Source: Thalassospira profundimaris WP0211 (GTDB lineage: Bacteria; Pseudomonadota; Alphaproteobacteria; Rhodospirillales; Thalassospiraceae). Taken from it: DNA of 64,000 nt. Made by a program: the position numbers and the translations under genes. The stretch lies in NCBI RefSeq assembly GCF_000300275.1, contig NZ_AMRN01000001.1, positions 434,001-498,000 of the forward strand. The letters are read 5' to 3'. The notes under the pieces were generated by a model. It did no database searches. It was not told where the DNA came from and worked only from the letters and a program-made list of their open reading frames with translations. This document shows positions 55,409 to 63,825 of the stretch, in pieces. Position 1 is the stretch's first letter, and every line of letters begins with the position of its first letter.

Positions 55409-56572
55409 TTAGAACAGATGGCCCGCCCGGTCCTTTTTGGTCTGCAGATAAAACTCGTTATGACCATTGGACGGGAATTTATGCGGGACACGCTCGGAAA
55501 CCGTGACACCCCAGCTTTCAAGACCGGTCAGCTTTTCAGGGTTATTGGTGAGCAAACGCACGCTTTCAAAGCCCATCTGACGCAGCATTTCGGCCGCCGG
55601 GCGATAAACGCGTTCATCGGCGTCAAAGCCAAGTTCCTCGTTGGCATCAAGGGTATCAAACCCGCGATCCTGAAGCGCATAGGCACGCAGCTTATTCACA
55701 AGCCCAATGCCGCGCCCTTCCTGACGCAGATAAAGCACAATGCCGCCCTGCCCGCTTTTGGCGATTTCCGAAATGGCCCCGCGCAGCTGCGGGCCGCAAT
55801 CACAGCGCAGCGACCCGATCAGATCGCCGGTAAAGCATTCCGAATGCAGGCGGATCAGCACCGGTTTGTCCTTGGCCGGTTCATCAATGACGATGGCCAG
55901 ATGTTCCTGCCCGCCATCTTCCGGGCGAAACGCAATCACAGTCACGTTTTCGGCATCTTCAAGCGGCACACGCGCTTCGCTGACCTGGCGCAGGGATGCG
56001 GCCGAGGCATTCTCATAGCCATTGATGCTTTCAGACTGCAACACCAGCAGGTTCTGGGCGCGGGCAAGGGTTTCAAGCTGATCGGCACTGACCGGCACCG
56101 TCACAACAGCAGGCAATAACCGCGCAAGCTTTGCCAAACGGATGGCCGCATTTTCCGCCATGCTGACCGGTCGCCAATCGCCCGCAGGCAACGCATCAAG
56201 ATCAAGCAACGGATTGGCTATTTCACCAAGGCGATTGGCATCAACAGCCGATTGGTCGGCTGAAACAAAGGCGACAAACGGATCATCCTTGGCCGTCTGA
56301 CCAAGCGATTTGGCCCGCACACGCGGCAGAACAATCGCCGGTGCGGTGTCGCTTCCGGCGATGTCACACAAACGTTGCAGACCATGTTGTGACAGCGGTT
56401 CGGCCGCAATCACCGCAACACTGTGGGCTTCGCCATTGTCATGCCCCTGAACCAGAACGATCTCGCCACGGCGCAAATCTGCCACGGCGCGGGAAACCGT
56501 TACCAGATCGGTTGCCGGGATCAGATTGCTGTCATTTTGGGCCGTCACGGCGGAGCTTTGGGTCATCGGCAT
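55409..56572 (-). CDS. ribA: GTP cyclohydrolase II-type protein with degenerate N-terminal domain
   Basis: The C-terminal half (about 200-387) is a GTP cyclohydrolase II domain: PVLIRLHSECFTGDLIGSLRCDCGPQL with three zinc-binding Cys, VLYLRQEGRGIGLVNKLRAYALQD with the catalytic loop, and VRLLTNNPEKLTGLESWGV. It opens GTP in riboflavin synthesis. The N-terminal 190 residues start like a DHBP synthase (VSRAVADLRRGEIVLVQGHDNG) but lack its GDP...ERE...HTE acid and His residues, so that domain is probably inactive. This architecture is seen in alphaproteobacterial RibA. No riboswitch was seen upstream; a structured repeat lies 247 bp before the start. Confidence 0.88.
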   Translation of the reverse strand: MPMTQSSAVTAQNDSNLIPATDLVTVSRAVADLRRGEIVLVQGHDNGEAHSVAVIAAEPLSQHGLQRLCDIAGSDTAPAIVLPRVRAKSLGQTAKDDPFVAFVSADQSAVDANRLGEIANPLLDLDALPAGDWRPVSMAENAAIRLAKLARLLPAVVTVPVSADQLETLARAQNLLVLQSESINGYENASAASLRQVSEARVPLEDAENVTVIAFRPEDGGQEHLAIVIDEPAKDKPVLIRLHSECFTGDLIGSLRCDCGPQLRGAISEIAKSGQGGIVLYLRQEGRGIGLVNKLRAYALQDRGFDTLDANEELGFDADERVYRPAAEMLRQMGFESVRLLTNNPEKLTGLESWGVTVSERVPHKFPSNGHNEFYLQTKKDRAGHLF

Positions 56573-56818
56573 CTTGTCTTTGTGATCACAACATCGCGAT
56601 CCGGTGGCTATGGGGCTGGATAAAGACCCGGTTTAATTCATATAAGCGCATCAGGCGATGCGAACCTGCTTGGTCGGTGATGCGCAAAATCGCAGGAAGA
56701 AGCACATCTTTCAAGATTTTACGACACGACTTCGCAGACAAATCGCCCCTACTACCTAATCCGGTTGGGCCGGGAGTTAAAGGACCAAACAGAAAACAGT
56801 TTGTTCTTGAAAATACAA
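56573..56818. other. Gene-free spacer between ribA and structured repeat copy 2
   Basis: 246 bp upstream of ribA with no coding frame or RNA signature. Expected to hold the ribA promoter. Confidence 0.45.
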
Positions 56819-57089
56819 CTTAGGGTCAGGACCTGTTAATTTGATTTGAATGGCAGAGTTTATATTTGTGAAATCCTAGGAAAATCCCGCAGGGCGGGTC
56901 GGCATCCCGCGCAAGGGGTTTGACACGGGAGTTCGCAAATATAAACTCTGTCCTATGGATCGCTCAGCTTTGCACGGCCTACTTTGTCGCAAAACCTTGA
57001 AAGATAAATATCTTCCTGCGGTTTTGCTCCGCGTATCCGCACAAAGCTGAGCGACCATTCGAACCAAATTAACAGGTCCTGACCCTAAG
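56819..57089 (-). repeat. Structured inverted-repeat element, copy 2
   Basis: About 271 bp with the same fold as copy 1 (36524-36793) when read on the - strand. The terminal stem 56819-56853 with 57055-57089 has two imperfect pairs. Inner stems are 56960-56977 with 57037-57054, GCAAAACC/GGTTTTGC (56989-56996, 57020-57027), AAGAT/ATCTT (57001-57014), and a 19-bp stem 56854-56872 with 56932-56950. Shared loop sequences include the GCAGGAAGATAT loop, the GCGACAAAGTAG linker and GTCAAACCCCTTG. Stem sequences differ from copy 1 but remain complementary. It lies between ribA and the response-regulator gene. Confidence 0.85.
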
Positions 57090-57236
57090 ATGCTGATCCT
57101 ATGGTTCGGCGCGGGATACTTAATGCATATATGGCGGGCCGGACCCGAAAGCGCCACAAAAACAAGCCGGTAAAATCAACATCAGGCGCAGACCCCGGAT
57201 ATGACGGCGGATCTGACAAGCAGCAAGGGATGGTGA

Positions 57237-57926
57237 ATGTCGACAGGTAAACAGGTTCTGGTGGTTGAGGATGATGCAGCGCTCAGCCAGTCTTTGACGG
57301 AACAGCTCAGACTTCATGAAGATTTCGAATGCGTGGTTGCCAACAGTGGCAAGGAAGCACTCGATCTTGCCAAGGATTCCTATTTTGATGTGATCCTGCT
57401 TGATGTTGGCCTGCCCGATATGGATGGTCGCGATGTCTGCAAACTGATGCGTCGCGCCAATGTCAAATCACCGATCATCATGCTCACCGGCGCCAATAGT
57501 GACTCTGACACCATTCTGGGTCTGGAATCGGGTGCCAATGATTATGTCACCAAGCCGTTTCGCCTTAACGTGCTTTTGGCCCGCATCCGCGCCCATATCC
57601 GCCAGCATGAACAAAGCGAAGATGCCGTCTTTGTCATCGGCCCCTATAGCTTCCAGCCCAGCGCCAAGATCCTGATCGAAACCGCGACAGAGAAAAAAGT
57701 CCGCCTGACGGAAAAGGAAACCTCGATCCTGAAATTCCTGTTCCGGGCTGGCGACAAACCGGTCAGCCGTGAAACATTGCTGGACGAAGTCTGGGGCTAT
57801 AACGCCGGCGTCACCACCCATACGCTTGAAACCCACGTTTATCGCCTGCGCCAGAAAATCGAAAAAGACCCGTCAAACGCGGCGATCCTGATCACCGAAC
57901 CGGGCGGCTACAAGCTAATCCCCTGA
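57237..57926 (+). CDS. OmpR-family response regulator, orphan
   Basis: 229 aa. Receiver domain (5-125): acidic pocket Glu11-Asp13, phospho-accepting Asp56 in DVILLDVGLPDMDG, Thr in IIMLTGANS and Lys in YVTKPFRL. C-terminal winged helix (about 140-229) with VRLTEKETSILKFLFRAGDKPVSRETLLDEVWGY and THTLETHVYRLRQKIEKDPSNAAILITEPGGYKLIP. AAGGGA lies upstream of the ATG. No histidine kinase is nearby, so it is an orphan; several essential envelope regulators of alphaproteobacteria (CenR-like) have this form, but identity is not proven. Confidence 0.93.
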   Translation: MSTGKQVLVVEDDAALSQSLTEQLRLHEDFECVVANSGKEALDLAKDSYFDVILLDVGLPDMDGRDVCKLMRRANVKSPIIMLTGANSDSDTILGLESGANDYVTKPFRLNVLLARIRAHIRQHEQSEDAVFVIGPYSFQPSAKILIETATEKKVRLTEKETSILKFLFRAGDKPVSRETLLDEVWGYNAGVTTHTLETHVYRLRQKIEKDPSNAAILITEPGGYKLIP

Positions 57927-57956
57927 TCGGAAAACGGTTTTAGAACCCACCAAAAG

Positions 57957-57984
57957 AAAATCCCGCTGATGCGGGATTTTTTTT
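57957..57984 (+). terminator. Intrinsic terminator after the response regulator
   Basis: AAAATCCCGC pairs with GCGGGATTTT around TGAT, then further T residues (eight T in all). Confidence 0.93.
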
Positions 57985-58157
57985 GTCACAGATGTCGGGT
58001 TGCGGCGTCTATGTTATTGCCCTGATTATCCACAGAACAGCCCAGGTCATGCAATCGGGCGTTAAATACACAAAATCGACCTAAAACGCGGCCTTTTTTA
58101 CAGGTTTACGCCCCGAAACTCGATTTATATACCGCAATTCGGGCCATTTAAGGCCAA

Positions 58158-58853
58158 TCAATAGCCCCGGGAGCCAAAAATAGCCGTTCCAACCCGCACA
58201 TGGGTGGCGCCAAACCGGATCGCGGCCTCGTAATCGCCGCTCATGCCCATGCTTTTGATTTCAAGACCATGACGATCGGCAATCTTGCCAAGCAGGGTGA
58301 AATGCGGGGCGGGTTCCTCATCGACCGGGGGAATGCACATCAGGCCTATGATCGGCAGTTTAAGCTCCTCGCGACACATCTTGATGAAGTCATCGGCATC
58401 CTTTGGCGCGATGCCAGCCTTTTGCTCTTCCTCGCCGGTATTGATCTGAATGAACAGATCCGGGCAGGCACCAGTATTATCGCGGTGTTTGGCCAATGCA
58501 TTGGCCAGTTTCGGGCGATCCACCGTCTCGATCACATTAAACATGGCAACCGCATCCTTGACCTTGTTGGTCTGAAGCGGCCCGATCAGATGCAGCTCGA
58601 TATCGGGGAATTCGGCACGCAATTCCGGCCATTTCCCGGCGGCTTCCTGCACACGGTTTTCACCAAATACACGCCGACCGTCCACAAGCGCCTTACGCAC
58701 ATGATCGGCATCGTGGTTCTTGCTGACACAGACCAGCGTCACATCACCCGGATCACGATCGGCGGCGTCACATGCCGCATTGATATTGCTCTGGATTTCG
58801 GCAAGGTTGTCGGCAACATCGGTTTTGCCAGATGACTGATCATGACTGCTCAT
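58158..58853 (-). CDS. YggS/PROSC-family PLP homeostasis protein
   Basis: 231 aa from ATG 58853. PLP-binding barrel family that buffers pyridoxal phosphate. PLP Lys is in VTLVCVSKNHDADHVRKAL; GENRVQEAAGKWPEL, LHLIGPLQTNKVKDAV and FIQINTGEEEQKAGI are family blocks. The C-terminal SMGMSGDYEAAIRFGATHVRVGTAIFGSRGY binds phosphate. A TTG at 58907 would add 18 residues and is less likely. Starts 69 bp from the divergent ThiE-like gene. Confidence 0.94.
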   Translation of the reverse strand: MSSHDQSSGKTDVADNLAEIQSNINAACDAADRDPGDVTLVCVSKNHDADHVRKALVDGRRVFGENRVQEAAGKWPELRAEFPDIELHLIGPLQTNKVKDAVAMFNVIETVDRPKLANALAKHRDNTGACPDLFIQINTGEEEQKAGIAPKDADDFIKMCREELKLPIIGLMCIPPVDEEPAPHFTLLGKIADRHGLEIKSMGMSGDYEAAIRFGATHVRVGTAIFGSRGY

Positions 58854-58922
58854 GGAGGGTGGTCCTTCATCGGTAACGCATTCAGGAACGGCAGGTATAG
58901 CTGCCAAGTCGGGAGTGTATCA

Positions 58923-59573
58923 ATGGATAAGGCCCTGTTAAAGCAGGCACGCAGGCTCAATCTGCGCAATGGCGGCCCGAATTGCCCGATTCCGCCAGTT
59001 GTCCTGATGATCGATGATCAAAGGATGCCCGATCCCGAACCCGCCATCCGCGCCCTCCCCCGCGACAGCATGGTCATTTTTCGCCATTACGATCATCCGA
59101 TGCGTACACAGATCGGGGCAAAGCTCCGCACCATCTGTCGCGCAAAAGGCATTCCCTTTCTGGTGGCAAATGACGTTGGGCTTGCACTCAGGCTCGATGC
59201 CGACGGCCTGCATTTCCCTGAATACCGTGCCCTGACCGACCCTAGTATTTATCAGCGAATTCCGGAACACTTTATGCGCACGTCAGCTTGCCACACCCCG
59301 AAAACGGTCCAACGGCTTGGACTTCTTCCGGAAGCAACGCGTCCCGATGGAGTGCTGATTTCCCCGATCTTCCCCACCCGAAGTCATCCGGGCGCAAATC
59401 CGATGTCACTTTCAGATATCCGCCAAATTTCAAGGATGTGCCACATGCTCGGCATCACACCGATCGGGCTGGGCGGCATTACCGCACAAACAATCGGAAA
59501 CCTGCGGACTTCCGCACTTGCCTCCATCGCCGGGATCGGGTTTTCTGGTGCCAACACCCCGTCCACCCGTTGA
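58923..59573 (+). CDS. ThiE/TenI-like thiamine phosphate synthase family protein
   Basis: 216 aa from ATG 58923, preceded by GGGAG; the longer frame to 58842 overlaps the divergent yggS start. TIM-barrel residues of the family are recognisable: IPFLVANDVGLALRLDADGLHFPEY (binding loop), DGVLISPIFPTRSHPGANPMS (Ser/Pro loop) and ITPIGLGGITAQTIGNL. The region DDQRMPDPEPAIRALPRDSMVIFRHYDHP has the ThiE-like start. Activity is uncertain, because some residues of canonical ThiE (H-x-G-Q-x-D) are replaced here by HFPEY. Precedes the GT9-type gene by 18 bp. Confidence 0.78.
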   Translation: MDKALLKQARRLNLRNGGPNCPIPPVVLMIDDQRMPDPEPAIRALPRDSMVIFRHYDHPMRTQIGAKLRTICRAKGIPFLVANDVGLALRLDADGLHFPEYRALTDPSIYQRIPEHFMRTSACHTPKTVQRLGLLPEATRPDGVLISPIFPTRSHPGANPMSLSDIRQISRMCHMLGITPIGLGGITAQTIGNLRTSALASIAGIGFSGANTPSTR

Positions 59574-59591
59574 CCGGAGTTCTCCCGCAAA

Positions 59592-60821
59592 ATGCCCCGG
59601 GCCCCGCACCCATCGCGCAAGACATTCACCCGTTTTGCTTCCAAACAGCCGTTTCAGTTTGGCCTGCCCAATGTCAGTGCCGAACTTAGCCAGAGCTCAG
59701 ACAACAGCCCGATCTATTTCACGCGCGCGACGTCCTTGCTGCGGCGGCAGGTTCTGGCAACGGCCCCCGGGGTCAAGATCAAGTCTGACAATTACCGGCT
59801 TCAGGTTCTGCCGCGTGATGGCTGGGGCGAACGGGATTTTTCCGGAAAATCAGTGCTGTTTCTGATCCCCGATGACGCGCTTGGCGACTGTGTCGGCATG
59901 GCACTGTTTTTTCGGGCGCTCAAACAACGGTTCGCAGATATCCGGATCGGCATTCTCAACGCTGGCAGCGCATCGGACATATTTGCCCGCGTGCCGGATA
60001 TCGAGATTTTTCAGCTGTTTATCTCGAGCATACAGCTCAAACGTTTCGATCACGTCATTGATCTCAGTGAAATGGAAGGTTGGCGTGATATCGCCACCAT
60101 GCCGGTCAATCCGGAAGAAGCGCTCTGCGAAGCTTTTGGCATTTCCCCCATCCCGCTTGAAAAGCGGAATTTACCAAAGGGAACGCGACTTAAAGTCGGG
60201 ATTGTCCCAATGGCATCCTCACCGCTGCGCACCTTGCCGCCCAAACTGGTCAGCGAAGTCATAAAGATGCTGACCAACCGAGATTGCGACATCACCCTCG
60301 TGCTCAATGCCTATCAGGGCGTGATGAAGGCCTATAAGGCCGCGTTGAGTGATCTTGGGACCCAAAACGGCGGCAACACCCGGATTATTGATGGCTTCAA
60401 AACCATCGGCGATCTGGTCAAATTTGTCGGGCAACAGGATTACCTCATCGTTGCCGACAGCGGACCGGCCCACATTTCCAAGCTTTTCCAGACTCCGGGA
60501 ACTGGCATTTACAGTTCCGCAGACGCCAAAACGCTCCAGGGCCGACATACGAATTTACGCGCCTGGCAAAGTGATTTTACGGGGCCGCATTGCAGCGCCC
60601 CCTGCGGACTGGCAAAACTGCGCGCCACATCGGATGGCAAGATTGGCTGCATGGGTAGTCTTGGTCTGCCATTCACGGCACTGCCCAATATGCCGGAAAG
60701 AAGCGATCCAGAACTGGCCCGTGCCTTGGTCACAAACAAACCGGTGCCCTGCGTTGCCAAGCTGGACGAGGACATTCCTGCAATCTGCGACTTGATATCT
60801 CAGGACCTGGCCAAAGCGTGA
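59592..60821 (+). CDS. GT9 (heptosyltransferase-like) family protein
   Basis: 409 aa. The N-terminal Rossmann domain has VLFLIPDDALGDCVGMALFFRALKQRF, the DxLGD-type motif of ADP-heptose transferases. The C-terminal domain has VGQQDYLIVADSGPAHISKLFQTPGTGIYSS, the GPAH donor-binding motif near the end of GT9. Such enzymes add heptose to lipopolysaccharide core. An N-terminal extension of about 80 residues precedes the fold and has no recognised domain. Cys-rich C-terminal region (CSAPCGLAKLRATSDGKIGCMGS). Substrate not established. Confidence 0.8.
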   Translation: MPRAPHPSRKTFTRFASKQPFQFGLPNVSAELSQSSDNSPIYFTRATSLLRRQVLATAPGVKIKSDNYRLQVLPRDGWGERDFSGKSVLFLIPDDALGDCVGMALFFRALKQRFADIRIGILNAGSASDIFARVPDIEIFQLFISSIQLKRFDHVIDLSEMEGWRDIATMPVNPEEALCEAFGISPIPLEKRNLPKGTRLKVGIVPMASSPLRTLPPKLVSEVIKMLTNRDCDITLVLNAYQGVMKAYKAALSDLGTQNGGNTRIIDGFKTIGDLVKFVGQQDYLIVADSGPAHISKLFQTPGTGIYSSADAKTLQGRHTNLRAWQSDFTGPHCSAPCGLAKLRATSDGKIGCMGSLGLPFTALPNMPERSDPELARALVTNKPVPCVAKLDEDIPAICDLISQDLAKA

Positions 60822-60877
60822 ACCCGCCGAAGGCGGAATCCGGTCGCACTGGTCACATCGACAAAAATCCAAACAAG

Positions 60878-60910
60878 CAAAAAGAAAGGGCGGCCGAAGC
60901 CACCCTTTCA
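60878..60910 (-). terminator. Terminator for porin 1
   Basis: On the - strand GAAAGGGTGGC and GCCGCCCTTTC pair around TTCG, followed by TTTTTG. Confidence 0.85.
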
Positions 60911-60933
60911 AAGCCTTGCATAATTCCGAAGAA

Positions 60934-62004
60934 TTAGAAGGAAAGCGCGATACCGGTAACGGCACCGTAGCCGTCATTGTCTTCTGCACCTTCGACTTCG
61001 TTGTCGAACCAGAAGACAGACGATCTCCATGCAATGCCTGCACCAAGGGTGTAAGACAGGCCAAGATCAACCTGGTTCAGTTCACCTGCACCGGTACGGC
61101 CGCCTGAGGTGCTGCCATCGCCATAGTCAGCATAACCATAGGTCAGGGACACAGCTGCTGCATCCATTGCGTAGGATACACCAAGATCGAACTGGTCGGT
61201 GTCGCTTACACGTGCGGACTGACGTTCGTTACGACCATAGTCGTCTTCGGTGTGCGAGTAGGAACCACCGATGGTGAAGTTGGCAATACCAACATTCACA
61301 CCACCGCCATAAAGGTTACCTTCGGCCCAGTTTTCACCCATTGCAGAAACGCCGAGCGATACACCGTTGAAGTCGCCGGAATATTCAAGACCGACAGAAG
61401 CGATGTTGTCGCCATCACCAGCGGTGTCGTCATGGTACCCGCCGATCGAACTGCCCGATAATACATCGGTGTCGAACGAACCATTGCGACCACTGTCATC
61501 CGCAAAGGATACACCAGCACGGAAACCACCGATGCTCGGGGTATAGTAAGTTGCACGGTTCTGGTCACCTGCACGCGAACTGGTATCGATCAGGTAAGAA
61601 TCGACCCAGATTGACAAGTCGCCATCGTTGACGCCGACCGGGCCAACAGCCGGAGCAGCAAGCTGCATGGAGTCAGCTGCAGAGTCGTTTTTACCGAGTT
61701 CAAGACGACCGAAGCCACCGTTAATGTACAGGTACTGTTCGTCGATCTGGTCGCTTGAGGTTTCACCTTCAAGTTCAACAACCGCACCAACCTGGATACC
61801 GTTATCAAGGGTGGTTTCACCGCTAAAGTGAATTTCGGTGTTGGACTGGAAAGCATTTTTACGCTCACCAACGTCCTGGTCAGCAACACCAACCCACTGG
61901 TTCATAAAACCGCCAACCGAAAGCTGGATCGGTTCGGAGGCCTGTGCGGAACCCGCCGCAGCAACAGCGACAAGCGCGCTGGTCGCAAAAAGAATCTTTT
62001 TCAT
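60934..62004 (-). CDS. Outer-membrane porin (Porin_4 type), paralog 1
   Basis: 356 aa from ATG 62004. Signal peptide MKKILFATSALVAVAAAGSAQA, then a mature barrel beginning SEPIQLSVGGFMNQWVGVADQDVG. Beta-strand pattern with aromatic residues throughout, loop L3 region KNDSAADSMQLAAPAVGPVGVNDGDLSIWVDSY, and the last strand ending in VTGIALSF with terminal Phe for BAM recognition. Two adjacent ATG codons (62007, 62004) are present; GAGGG spacing favours the second. A trimeric general or anion porin is likely. Paralogous to the porin at 62504. An inverted repeat at 62092-62124 may be regulatory. Confidence 0.92.
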   Translation of the reverse strand: MKKILFATSALVAVAAAGSAQASEPIQLSVGGFMNQWVGVADQDVGERKNAFQSNTEIHFSGETTLDNGIQVGAVVELEGETSSDQIDEQYLYINGGFGRLELGKNDSAADSMQLAAPAVGPVGVNDGDLSIWVDSYLIDTSSRAGDQNRATYYTPSIGGFRAGVSFADDSGRNGSFDTDVLSGSSIGGYHDDTAGDGDNIASVGLEYSGDFNGVSLGVSAMGENWAEGNLYGGGVNVGIANFTIGGSYSHTEDDYGRNERQSARVSDTDQFDLGVSYAMDAAAVSLTYGYADYGDGSTSGGRTGAGELNQVDLGLSYTLGAGIAWRSSVFWFDNEVEGAEDNDGYGAVTGIALSF

Positions 62005-62091
62005 CATTACCCTCGAAGAAAAACGTTTCGGGATGACAGGATCAACACATGATCCCGCCGATCTCACGGAAATGATAAAGCCATCGTAGTG

Positions 62092-62124
62092 ACCGTTGGT
62101 CAATAATGATAAATGACCAATGGT
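62092..62124. promoter_or_regulatory. 11-bp inverted repeat upstream of porin 1
   Basis: ACCGTTGGTCA and TGACCAATGGT are complementary with one wobble position, separated by 11 bp of AT-rich sequence. It lies about 90-120 bp before the porin 1 start, in the promoter region. Candidate operator; regulator unknown. Confidence 0.5.
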
Positions 62125-62450
62125 TATTTATTTCACGCAGCGTTGCACAATTGCCACATCTTTAATTTCTGGGAGTCTCGGACAGAACGCCTTAAACCGC
62201 ACCATGCAGGGAAGGCATACCTGCCATTCATATACGACTACCGGTCATTTTCAGGGAGTATTGTGATGCACGATTTCGGGTGATGGCTTTGTCCGTCGAC
62301 CCCGGAATGCCCTTGCCGGTTATTCCTCGAACGCAAAGTGATTTAAGTCGGCACAGAAACACAAGATATTTTACGATAGAGTCGATCAACAGACAGACAA
62401 CGGTGCACCGAAATGGGCGTGTCGAAACCCAAAGTTCCACCGCAAACAAA
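62125..62450. other. Gene-free stretch between the two porins
   Basis: About 325 bp between the inverted repeat and the porin 2 terminator. Short open frames lack ribosome sites. No RNA gene or repeat seen. Confidence 0.45.
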
Positions 62451-62482
62451 TAAAAAAGGGGTGGCCAAAGCCACCCCTTTCG
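62451..62482 (-). terminator. Terminator for porin 2
   Basis: On the - strand AAAGGGGTGGC pairs with GCCACCCCTTT around a TTTG loop, followed by TTTAT. Confidence 0.9.
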
Positions 62483-62503
62483 TCTGTTTCCAATTCCAAA
62501 GAA

Positions 62504-63580
62504 TTAGAAGTCGAGACGCAGACCGGTAACAGCACCGTAAGCATCGGTTTTGTCGCCGCCTTCAACATCGTCTTCGCCCCAGAAGATGGACGAACGCCAG
62601 GAAACACCAGCACCGAGGGTGTAGGACAGACCAAGGTCAATCGCCTGGGTTTCGGTCGGGTCGAGAGTCGCGGTGTCGCGCTCGTCATCCTGGTAAGCAT
62701 AGGTCAGGGAGATAGCAGCTGCATCCATGGAGTAGGATACGCCGAAGTCAAACGCATCAATGTCGCCACCACGGTCGGTAGCTGAGTCTTCGGATACACC
62801 GTAGTCATCTTCGATGTGACCCCAGGAAGAACCGACGGTGAACGCACCGAAGCCAACATTGGCACCAACGCCGTACCAGTTGCCTTCACCCTGGTTTTCA
62901 CCTTCAGCCGACAGGCTGATGCTTACACCGTCGAACTCGCCGCTATATGCAACAGCAAGAGAAACGATGTTGTCACCGGAACCATCGGAGTCGTCACTGA
63001 AACCACCGATCGAGTCAGGGGTAGTGGTGGTGTCTACATCCGTGTCGAACGAACCGTTACGGCCGCTGTCAGAAGCAAAGGAAACACCAGCCTGGAAGCC
63101 GCTGAAGGACGGGGTGAAGTAGGTTACACGGTTCTGGTCGCCCGAAGACGGAACGGTGTCGATCAGCGAAACGCTGTCGGTCCAGATGGTCATGTCGCCG
63201 TCGTTAACGCCAACCGGGCCAACTGCCGGAGCGGTGATCGACATGGAGTCAGCAACAGAGTCGTTTTTACCAATTTCGAAACGACCGAAGCCACCGCTGA
63301 TGTACAGGAACTGTTCGTCGATCTGGTCCGAAGAAGTTTCAGCTTCGAGTTCGATGTGTGCGCCAACCTGGATACCGTTATCAAGGATGGTTTCGCCATC
63401 GAAGTAAACTTCGGAGTCAGACTGGAAAGCATTTTTTGCTTCACCGGTGTCGGAATCAGCAAAACCAGCCCACTGCTCCATGTAACCACCGAGCGACAGA
63501 GTGATCGGCTCGGAAGCCTGTGCGGCACCTGCGAAACCGAAAGCGGCCATCGCGCTACCAGCAAGAAGAATCTTTTTCAT
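62504..63580 (-). CDS. Outer-membrane porin (Porin_4 type), paralog 2
   Basis: 358 aa from ATG 63580. Signal peptide MKKILLAGSAMAAFGFAGAAQA; mature start SEPITLSLGGYMEQWAGFADSDTGEAKNAFQSDSEVYF. Same barrel pattern as paralog 1, nearly identical in the region QIDEQFLYISGGFGRFEIGKNDSVADSM, with differences mainly in external loops. Ends VTGLRLDF with terminal Phe. The frame extends 29 codons upstream through unrelated sequence and is not used. Tandem orientation with its own terminator suggests independent transcription and probably different substrates or conditions. Confidence 0.93.
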   Translation of the reverse strand: MKKILLAGSAMAAFGFAGAAQASEPITLSLGGYMEQWAGFADSDTGEAKNAFQSDSEVYFDGETILDNGIQVGAHIELEAETSSDQIDEQFLYISGGFGRFEIGKNDSVADSMSITAPAVGPVGVNDGDMTIWTDSVSLIDTVPSSGDQNRVTYFTPSFSGFQAGVSFASDSGRNGSFDTDVDTTTTPDSIGGFSDDSDGSGDNIVSLAVAYSGEFDGVSISLSAEGENQGEGNWYGVGANVGFGAFTVGSSWGHIEDDYGVSEDSATDRGGDIDAFDFGVSYSMDAAAISLTYAYQDDERDTATLDPTETQAIDLGLSYTLGAGVSWRSSIFWGEDDVEGGDKTDAYGAVTGLRLDF

Positions 63581-63825
63581 CTTTTCCCTCAACGTCTTTG
63601 CATGCGTTTTACGCAACAAATATATTTGGACAGCTTTTGCCGTCCGGTTCGCTAAGGATGGAGCCATCGTTGGCGGACGAAGTCAACAACGGCTGTGGCA
63701 GAAAAAGCACATTACCGGTTAACTGTTGTAAAAAAAACACACTCGTTTCCTTTGCCCCGAAACGAATTGCCGCATATATTGCTGCTTAACTTGAATTATC
63801 AATTGCTAACCGGGGTCGAACAGAC

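Noticed and set aside
56573..56818. FMN riboswitch upstream of ribA
   Set aside because: None of the conserved RFN-element segments could be recognised in the leader region.
56876..57157. 93-aa frame inside structured repeat copy 2 as a gene
   Set aside because: It crosses both stems and loops of a covarying structure and shares only a shadow-type frame with copy 1; reported as an alternative hypothesis in the findings instead.
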